Shown one piece after another: positions 56,523 through 64,000 of a DNA stretch of 64,000 nt; positions within the stretch are counted from its first letter, which is position 1; every line of letters starts with the position of its first letter. The DNA lies in NCBI GenBank assembly GCA_029582165.1, contig CM055876.1:33921317-33985316 (forward strand), written 5' to 3'. A program made the position numbers and the translations under genes. The stretch comes from Portulaca oleracea. Lineage: Eukaryota > Streptophyta > Magnoliopsida > Caryophyllales > Portulacaceae. Under the pieces are notes generated by a model, which did no database searches, was not told where the DNA came from, and saw only the letters and a list, made by a program, of their open reading frames with translations.

Positions 56523-58266
56523 CTAGACTACAAAAATTTTCACTCTCATCTAATTTCATGGTTTGGTCTTGATGTTGTGCTCCATTTATGTACCAACAAG
56601 AAACCAGCAGCAATTTCCTGGAAACCAACAATATGACGATTACAGTCATCCCTAAATTCTCCTAATTTTTGTTGCATCACCCCATTTTGACATCAGTGCA
56701 AGTTGGGGATGTACCGTCCGAAAAAATTACCAAAAGTTTTTCTAGTGAATATCCCATGACTATTATAAGATCATTTCTATCATAAAAAAACATAACTTGG
56801 GTAATTAATAAACTTTGCCCCTAGATTTTTCCAAGTCCATGACAATACAAAAAACAAATCTTCTCCATTAGTCAACTATTGTTATAATATTCAACTTCTC
56901 ATTGTCATCCTGATTGCAACCACCGGCCTTAAGTTAGGCAGGCCTTTGTTTACTCAACCACCTTAAATAAACTACAAGTTACCAATTTGTCATCCACCTC
57001 AGGCATAAAATAAACTACTCAATCATATCTTTGAACCAAATTGTTTAGGTAGAACGTAGAAACAATTTACGGGATTCTTTTTATTAAAATATACTAACTT
57101 GATTGGCAGGACATGTACAGAAGCATATTAATGAATCTAACAAATATGTACACTATGATATTCATGAATTGCTATAGTGACCGTGATGGGAGACCATGGT
57201 TTCTTTTACTGATTTTTGTAAACAAATTATTTGCATGCAACGTCAAACAAGTTGCAACTGACTCCACGGGGGTGGTTGAACAACACTTTTTTTGTATAAC
57301 TTAGGAGAAAAGGTGATTAAAAAAAACTTAGGAGAGATAATGAAATATAAATTCAGAATATGCAGCAATTTGGGTGTGCCTATAGGCCCTTTACTAAGAA
57401 ATTGGCAATAATATTGGGAAGCTGGTTATAGATGCTTTATGTCCAACATAGTCATGTAAAGTAATAAGCTCAAAGATAGAGGTATTCAACACGAAGTTGA
57501 AGCTTTGTTTTATGTGAATCCTAGGTCGTCACGCGAGTAAGTCTTGTTTATGTATGTTAAGTGAGAAGAGCGGCAAGGGTATCACACAGTATTGCAAAAA
57601 GAAAAACATGCAACTCATTAATTACTAAAAACTTCATCGAGAGAGCAGATTGAAAGAATGAATGTATGAACAAGCTACATAATGTCCCAAGAACAAAAGC
57701 ATGAACAAGCTACATAATGGCTTAATTCCATATCGCAATACACAAGAGCTAGCACATCAACTTTCAGGCCTTCACAAAGCAGCTCATAAACGTTTTATAT
57801 ATATCCCTTTCTTTCTTGCCCAATACTGGTTCCCCATTATGCAAATAAGGTTAGCATTTATAAATAGCTGACAAATGATAACACTTACCTCTGAAGCCTC
57901 CTTGTAATGCTGTAGTGAGCTGATAAGATGATCATATGCCAAACTGGACTCCTCACTGATCAGTCACAAACATAGGTCAAGTTGATGTATGATAGGTAAA
58001 GACCTTGTATGACTGTGCTTCATCTTCCATAACAACTCCAGTGATTCCTCACTAATGAGTATTGACTCAAAAATCTTTCTTCGGGACAATATCGACCTAT
58101 ACTTCTCAAAAGCATAATGTAATAACTGCATCAAGGAACAAGAGATTTACATTCAGGGAAGAGTTTACAATAAGGATGCGACTTCAACATTGGGACAACT
58201 TATTAGGCACTACTTACTTGGATTAGTACATTGTACACACAGGTATCACCAATGAGAGGAAATTGA
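56523..58266 (-). other. Upstream of CNL 2; possible untranslated leader exons
   Basis: On the minus strand a candidate exon runs from acceptor TTGATGCAG (before 58125) to donor CAGAG|GTAAGTG near 57890. Together with a possible first exon at 58892-58990 it could be a spliced leader of CNL 2, whose ATG is at 56522. No continuous protein frame links them. The rest is featureless AT-rich DNA. Confidence 0.3.
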
Positions 58267-58485
58267 GGCCCTGTTCTTTTGCGCTATCAACTATCCACAA
58301 CTCAACTTTATACACTGTCACCTAATTTTACTCTTTTTTTTAACCTAAAGCTAACTAAATCTAAGTAAACTCCCCTAATTCTAAGAAAAACAATTGCCTA
58401 CTCTACCTACACCTACCCAAATTTATTCAAACCTACTCAACCTTACTTTATTCAACTTCTACATATCCGCTGAAAGAATAGAGCC
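58267..58485. mobile_element. Tourist-like MITE, 219 bp
   Basis: The ends GGCCCTGTTCTTT and AAAGAATAGAGCC are inverted matches, flanked by TGA on both sides (58264-58266 and 58486-58488). The interior is rich in CTACCTACACCTACC. Confidence 0.75.
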
Positions 58486-58891
58486 TGAGTAAGTTAGAAA
58501 TGGAATAATCCATGCTAAAATACTGTATGTTGTGATCCTAAAAGCATGAATCACCAAGTACTAGAATTCGCATCTAAACACTAATTTTATGATCTTGAAA
58601 GCAATGAAGTCGCCATGTACAACCAAGCACATCAAATGGTGATCAAAGGGAATGGTTTCTACCCATCGAATGACAAAGATGCATGATTCTATCGCATTTA
58701 ATACTTCAAAAAACACGAAAAGCAGAAATTGGAACATCACGCATATTTATCTCTGCTGATTCAACCCAGAGTTGTTACAGAAATTCCTTCGGAGGTGACA
58801 TTCAATTAGGGCTAATAGTTAAATTCTCATTAAACAGGAATCTAGAAAAAAAAAAAACATAGAGAAGATTAAGTTAGTAATGATAACTACC

Positions 58892-58990
58892 TAACCGGAG
58901 ATCGGAGACGAAGCGATGAGAATTTCGCCGGCGACAGACGGAGAAAAGCAGCGATGACATCAGCAATCACCGGCGATCAATTTGCCGCGT
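58892..58990 (-). other. Possible first exon, upstream of CNL 2
   Basis: GC-richer than its surroundings. On the minus strand it contains ATGTCATCGCTG..., open for 23 codons (MSSLLFSVCRRRNSHRFVSD) to a donor-like TTAG|GTAGTT. The composition fits a transcribed leader or a targeting peptide. It does not join in frame to the exon proposed near 58125. Confidence 0.25.
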
Positions 58991-59817
58991 TTTTTTTTCG
59001 CTGGGTTTTTTTTCCTTCCCTCTTTTTCCGTTTGTTTAAGGTCCAGAAGATATGGTGAGGTCAGGTCAGGCCCATTATTGCGCATAATCTAATGAACCCG
59101 GCCCAGGTAAAACATGGTCCAATAAGGTAGTACTAGTAGTCTATCTTTGCATTTTTTTCTTTACTTTTTCGTTTTTTTTTTTGACGAAGAGTTTTTTTTT
59201 TTTTTTTTGAGGTAAGTTTGCCTTTTTATTTTTATTTTTATTATCACCAAAGCAAGAGGTTATCCTATTAATGATCAATCAATAAATTTACACTTTTTTC
59301 TCCAACTCATATAGCATTATAGCAAGAGTGGCTTCCTTAAGCTAGGTTTGGCTCATCTATGGCACAAACTCAAGCTTAAACCTTTTTCAAGTTGAGATTT
59401 GACCATATGCTATATTAGAAAAATAGTTATTAAAATTAAAGATCACATGATATATTGTGATTAAAAATTAGTCACCTGATCAAAATAGTCTCTGGAAGCG
59501 TTAAAATTCAGCAAGTTGTATTCAGATGGTGTTTGGGTGACATGGTATCTTTGTCCGACCTACTTTTTCCTTTCTTGATTTTTGGACACCTACACGACCC
59601 GAGTTGGCCGATATCCTGTCCTTATTGACCATCTTAGGTGTGTTATCACTTAATTTACTCCTTAAACTTTATCTTATATATTTCTAATATACTAAATATT
59701 CACTTATATTTTTGAAATAACCTAACAATCTCCAAAATAGAAAGTTATTACATTATCAAATGAACTACTAACTAATTGACAAGATCTTATAACATGAGTC
59801 AACTTGAATCATACTAA
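58991..59817. other. Intergenic, T-rich
   Basis: Long T runs at 58985-59040 and 59170-59215, otherwise AT-rich. No gene. Confidence 0.3.
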
Positions 59818-59982
59818 GGCCCTGTTATTTGGTTAGGTTTGATATAACTGTCCCAACTTATCCTAACTTATCTAAACTTATTCAAACTTATTCAAACTTA
59901 ACATAATTCCCCAAAAAAGCATCATAACTTATCCAAACTTGTCCGTTCAAACCTGAAAATAACCTAACAAAAAAATAAAGCC
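59818..59982. mobile_element. Tourist-like MITE, 165 bp
   Basis: The left end GGCCCTGTTATTTGG and right end AAATAAAGCC pair imperfectly, flanked by TAA on both sides. The interior repeats CTTATCCAAACTTAT words. Confidence 0.75.
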
Positions 59983-60436
59983 TAATTGAATCCCCCCCTC
60001 CTTTTCACAAGATAAACCATTTTTTCTTATTTTACGAAGTGGATAATTTAAAAATTAGATGTAAGACTCAGAAATATGACTTTTTATTGTTCCAACTTAT
60101 TTGACGCAATCTACTTATTTTTTCCGTCCAAACAAATTTGGGAGCATGTTGCAGAATAATCCCAACACAAGAGCACTAGCATTCCACGTGGCTAGCCTTT
60201 CAACACCAACGTGGCAGCGCCCTATTGGTTCATCTTAAATTTTGTAACCAATAATGCAATTGTAGGAAACTATCTTTTCTTATGTTAATTACAAATATTT
60301 AATAGGAATACAACGTGGATAATTTGGATAAGCTAAGTGCATAAATCCATCTCAATCAAGGCATTCCCATCTAGTTAATTACACTTTAATTTAGATAGCA
60401 ACGAGTCCATGACAGTATACAACACATATATATACA
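59983..60436. other. Intergenic with promoter-like words
   Basis: About 60193-60235 carries CCACGTGG (a G-box), AACGTGGCAG and ATTGG close together, but no gene follows within reach on either strand that I can recognise. Confidence 0.3.
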
Positions 60437-60684
60437 GGCCCTATTTGGCAACTAGATGATAGCTATTAGCTGTTTGGATTAGATATTTGGGTTAACTGAT
60501 TGTAAGAAAAATGTTTGGTAGAGTAGTTTTTTGTGAAAAGCTAACTAAAAAAGTTACATCAAATAGCTTTTTGGAAGCTAGTTTATTAGGTCCAAAAAGT
60601 TAAAATAAAAAGTTAATTACCATAAAGTTAAAAACTATCCAAAAATTTAAAAATTACCCAAAAAATTGGGTAGTCAAACACCCC
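60437..60684. mobile_element. MITE, about 248 bp
   Basis: The left end GGCCCTATTTGGC and the right end (GGGGTGTTTGACTACCC on the other strand) are partial inverted matches. The interior is made of AGCTATTAGCTG/AAAGTTAAAA words that fold back. The target duplication was not resolved. Confidence 0.5.
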
Positions 60685-60922
60685 ATCTACCAAGATAACA
60701 GGAAAAAGTTCACAAATTAAAGGGTGATTGAATGTAGAATGGTGTGTATCCAGGAGACAAGACTCCACCTTCATCACCACTCATTCTGCTCCAATACTTT
60801 TGTGCATTGCCAGCTAACTACACTCTGTTGATAAGTAAAGTAGTGGAGAATGATGAATATAGGTCAAAAATTGATATCAGACATTAACGGGAAAAAAATT
60901 TAAAGCGAGAAAAAAACATAGA

Positions 60923-61443
60923 GGCCCTATTTTTTTCTGCGGTTGACAAATTGAGGTGCCACAACTTACCGTAATTTGCCATAACCCACCACATTTTACC
61001 GCAAATCATTACTCCCTCCTTCCCATATTATCTATCACTTTAACTAACTTTCTTTTTTCCCATAATATCTGTCACTTTATATTTCCAATAGCACATTAAT
61101 TACTAATTTATCAAATCAACCTTATTAATTACATCTTTTTCATTTATTTTTCTTTTTTATTCACATTTTTCATTTTTTATTTACCATTTTATTCAACATT
61201 TCCACATTTCCAATGCACTAACTTAATGTAAATGGGAAGTTTTTTTGGTATTTTAAATTATGTTCCAAGTGACACTTAAATTGGGAAGGAGGGAGTACTT
61301 TTCTCTCTCTTCACTTTTCTCCTCTACTTTTTACATTCTCTCTCCTCACCTACCCCATATACCAATAACCTACCACAATTCCACCACACCCACCACAATT
61401 CTACCACACCATTCCACAAAATACCGCATAAAAGAACAGGGCC
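60923..61443. mobile_element. Tourist-like MITE carrying a nested Stowaway
   Basis: The ends GGCCCTATTTTTTTC and AAAAGAACAGGGCC are flanked by AGA on both sides. It is the same family as 2193-2437, in opposite orientation. Removing the Stowaway at 61012-61295 and its TA leaves about 235 bp, close to the 245-bp relative. Confidence 0.8.
61012..61295. mobile_element. Stowaway MITE, 284 bp
   Basis: The terminal repeats CTCCCTCCTTCCCA and TGGGAAGGAGGGAG are flanked by the TA dinucleotide on both sides, the hallmark of Tc1/mariner-derived Stowaway MITEs. It is inserted in the Tourist-like MITE at 60923-61443. Confidence 0.85.
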
Positions 61444-61445
61444 AG

Positions 61446-61798
61446 AATCGATCCATCAGTAATTTGAGGATTACAAGTTACAACAAGAGATTTCCCTCAA
61501 TCTCACTCTCTCTCAAAGTAAATGAACAATATCTCCCAAGTGTAGTGTTGTGTTTTCTCTCAGCGTATTTATGAATACAAGATACATTTAATGAAACCCC
61601 TCTCCAGGTATAAATAACGGCTAGGAGCAGTTTAGATCAAACATACGTCATAATAATGGACTTAAACGGCCGTCACGTGTTGTGCACCCCACGTCCATTC
61701 GTAGGGCTCAACTACACTTTCATGGGTTTCGTGACACACTTTACTCTATTACACACCGAGCCAAACCTCCATTGGGCTCCACGTACACACAACAGAAT
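61446..61798 (-). mobile_element. Probable LTR fragment (minus strand)
   Basis: Read on the minus strand from about 61796 it starts TGTTGTGTGTACGTGGAGCC, has TATTTATACC at about 61609 as a TATA-like site, and runs through leader-like CTGAGAGAAAAC sequence into the MITE at 61443. No internal domain or matching LTR is present. It looks like a copia-type solo or truncated LTR. Confidence 0.45.
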
Positions 61799-62009
61799 AT
61801 TACATCATTTTTTTTCATTTTAAGATAAATTTTGTGAGTTAGAAAAAGAATTTTGAATATAAATTATATAAAAATATGTTGGGTATGATAAGAAAGGTCC
61901 GACAGATGAGATAAAATTTTAATTATCATGCATCCCAAAAATCAAGGTCTTGATCTTGGACTTGAATAGGCGTTTGAACTTCGAATATACTATACAGGCT
62001 TAGACCTTA
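61799..62009. other. Short AT-rich spacer
   Basis: No feature seen. It ends with TTA, which serves as the left target site of the foldback element. Confidence 0.3.
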
Positions 62010-62269
62010 GGGTCCGTTTGGACATAGGAAAACAGGATAGAAAAAAAATCTCGTGGAAAAAAAATTAGGAGGAAAAATTTTTTGGGGTAAAGTAAATTTT
62101 TTTCTCTTGTTTGGTTTAAGTAAAATTTTGAAGGAAAAAAAATTGATTTTCTATTCAATTTTCTTTTCCTTGTTTGGTTTGAGGAAAAATACATGGAAAA
62201 ATAAAATTTGCAAGAAAACTTGTAAATATCAAATTTCATTTTTCTATATCATTTGATGTGATTTGGGAG

Positions 62270-62415
62270 AGAAAGTGAGAGTTAGAGAGAGAGAGAGAGA
62301 GAGTTAGAGAGAGAGAGAAAGGAGACTTGCAGAGACAAAGAGAGTTAGAGAGAGAGAGAGAGAGAAAAGAGAGTTAGAGAGATAGAAAGAGTGACAAAGA
62401 GAGAGAAAAGGGAGT

Positions 62416-62449
<34 letters not shown>

Positions 62450-62489
62450 AGTTAGAGACAGAGAGAGAAAAGAGAGTTAGAGAGAGAGC

Positions 62490-62533
<44 letters not shown>

Positions 62534-62729
62534 AAAGAGACTTAGAGAGAGAGAGAGAGAGAGACAGAAAAGAGAAAGAGAGTGAGTGAGAGAGAGAGAA
62601 GATAGTTAGAGAGAGAGAAAGCGAGAGAGAGAATAAAGAGTTAGAGAGAGAGAGAGAGAGAGAGAAAAGAGAGTTAGAGAGAGAGCGAGAGAGAGAAGAG
62701 AGTTAGAGAAGAAAGAGAAGAGACTTAAT

Positions 62730-62769
<40 letters not shown>

Positions 62770-62900
62770 AGAAGAGACTTAGAAAGAGAGAAGAGAGAGA
62801 GCGCGAGAGAAAGAGAGAAGAGAGTTAGAGAGAGAGAGAGAGAGAGAGAAAAGTTAGAGAGAGAGGAAGAGACTTACAGAGAGAGAGAGAAGAGAGTTAG
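62270..62900 (+). repeat. (GA)n-dominated purine tract, about 630 nt
   Basis: Almost unbroken GAGAGA with regular GAGTTAGAGA interruptions, that is, a GAGTTAGA-(GA)n higher-order pattern. Confidence 0.95.
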
Positions 62901-63119
62901 GGTCCGTTTGGACCTTGGAAAATAGCATGGAAAAAAAATTATTTTGGAAAATGAAAATCTTTCCTTTGTTTGGATTGAAGAAAAATAAATGGAAACAAAA
63001 TAGTTGGAAAATTACATGGAAAATTTGGAGTAACAATGAATAAAAAATTTTCCCTTCAAAAATGAAAGGAAAGTTGGGAGAAAATTTTTGGATCAAAGCC
63101 AACCTTTCTTTTCATCCTC

Positions 63120-63319
63120 TCTAGCCTGCCTCTCTCTCTCTCTCTCTCCCTCTCTAACTCTCTTCTCTCTCTCTCTCTAACTCTCTTCTCTCTCTCTCTC
63201 TAACTCTCTTCTCTCTCTCTCTCTTTCTAAGTCTATTCTCTCTCTCTCTCTCTTTCTCTCTAACTTTCTTCTCTCTCTCTCTCTCTAACTCTCTTCTCTC
63301 TCTCTCTCTCTAAGTCTCT

Positions 63320-63350
<31 letters not shown>

Positions 63351-63458
63351 AAGTCTCTTCTCTCTCTCTCTCTCTAACTTTCTTCTCTCTCTCTCTCTCT
63401 CTCTCTAACTTTCTTCTCTCTCTCGCTCTCTCTAACGTTCTCTTCTCTCTCTCTAAGT

Positions 63459-63496
<38 letters not shown>

Positions 63497-63575
63497 ACTC
63501 TCTTCCCTCTTTCTCTCGTGCACTCTCTCTTCTTTCTCTCTAAGTCTCTTCTCTTTCTTCTCTCTGTCTCTCTAA

Positions 63576-63620
<45 letters not shown>

Positions 63621-63696
63621 CTCTCTCTAACTCTCTTTTCTCTCTCCCTCTCTCTCTCTAACTCTTCTCTTTGTCACTCTCTCTATCTCTCTAATT

Positions 63697-63746
<50 letters not shown>

Positions 63747-63780
63747 ACTTTCTCTCTTTCTCTAACTCTCCCTTTCTCTC
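63120..63780 (+). repeat. (CT)n-dominated pyrimidine tract, about 660 nt
   Basis: Mirror partner of the GA tract, with TCTCTAACTCTC interruptions complementary in pattern to GAGTTAGAGA. Confidence 0.95.
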
Positions 63781-64000
63781 CCAAATCACATCATATGATC
63801 TAAAAAAATGAAACTTGATATTTACAAGTTTTCTTGCAAATTTTATTTTTCCATGTATTTTTCCTTAAACCAAACAAGGAAAAGAAAATTGAATAGAAAA
63901 TCAATTTTTTTCCTTCAAAATTTACTTAAACCAAACAAGAGAAAGAAATTTACATTACCCCAAAAATTTTTTCCTCCTAATTTTTTTCCACGAGATTTTT

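Larger units (their letters stand above)
62010..64000. mobile_element. Giant Tourist-like foldback element with GA/CT arms (runs off the window)
   Basis: Starts GGGTCCGTTTGGAC after TTA (62007-62009). The unique arm at about 62045-62270 is the imperfect reverse complement of 63780-64000. Next inwards, a GA-rich purine tract (62270-62900) faces a CT-rich tract (63120-63780). The central part (62900-63115) begins with a second GGGTCCGTTTGGAC, also after TTA. No transposase. The element must continue past 64000. Confidence 0.75.

Noticed and set aside
62270..63780. GA and CT tracts as coding repeats
   Set aside because: Pure microsatellite with a mirror partner; no codon structure.
1..64000. 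CRISPR arrays, bacterial operons, rRNA and tRNA genes
   Set aside because: None seen; the tandem repeats present have no CRISPR spacing and the context is a plant nuclear genome.

Overview
The window is nuclear DNA from a flowering plant: intron-containing genes, AT-rich intergenic DNA, many MITEs and nested retroelements. The broken amaranthin-type lectin gene near 26.3 kb suggests Caryophyllales, probably Amaranthaceae in the broad sense. That placement is inferred from one gene family.

Layout. 0-1.3 kb: 3' end of a Tim17-plus-SAM import-translocase gene (HP30 type) on the + strand. 3.4-9.9 kb: two minus-strand LSU (RESPONSE TO LOW SULFUR) genes about 6 kb apart. Each has a TATA box and an almost perfect UPE-box, the known sulfur-starvation element, just upstream. 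Between them lie MITEs, a LINE scrap and an inverted fragment of the lectin gene 3' end. 10.2-11.0 kb: two MITEs. 12.2-24.9 kb: nested transposable elements, namely a Ty3/gypsy remnant and its LTR, split by an 8.4-kb CACTA transposon (13547-21971, target duplication AAA) and a 2.85-kb solo LTR (22025-24878, target duplication TTTTG). 26.3-27.2 kb: lectin pseudogene. About 830 bp at 27.56-28.34 kb is a diverged direct copy of 11.27-12.11 kb.

29.6-32.9 kb: ATG13 autophagy gene (minus, 3 coding exons). 33-38.8 kb: gene-poor, with a LINE remnant and perhaps a tiny spliced gene. 38.8-41.9 kb: ankyrin-repeat/PGG membrane protein (+, 4 exons). 43.3-46.9 kb: CC-NB-LRR gene (minus, uninterrupted) with an unusual MHH in place of MHD. 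50.7-52.1 kb: intronless CIPK kinase (+). 53.3-56.5 kb: second, unrelated CC-NB-LRR (minus, 2 exons). 57-64 kb: MITE-rich DNA, including a Stowaway nested in a Tourist-like MITE, and, at the right edge, a giant foldback element with GA-rich and CT-rich arms that runs out of the window.

The functional genes are independent transcription units. Themes worth noting are a sulfur-response gene pair with a conserved promoter element, and an immunity/stress cluster (ankyrin-PGG, CNL, CIPK, CNL). I found no evidence for an entirely new biochemical system. The most unusual items are the paired UPE-boxes, the microhomology-joined lectin, the giant foldback and a 48-nt perfect hairpin at 42.2 kb.
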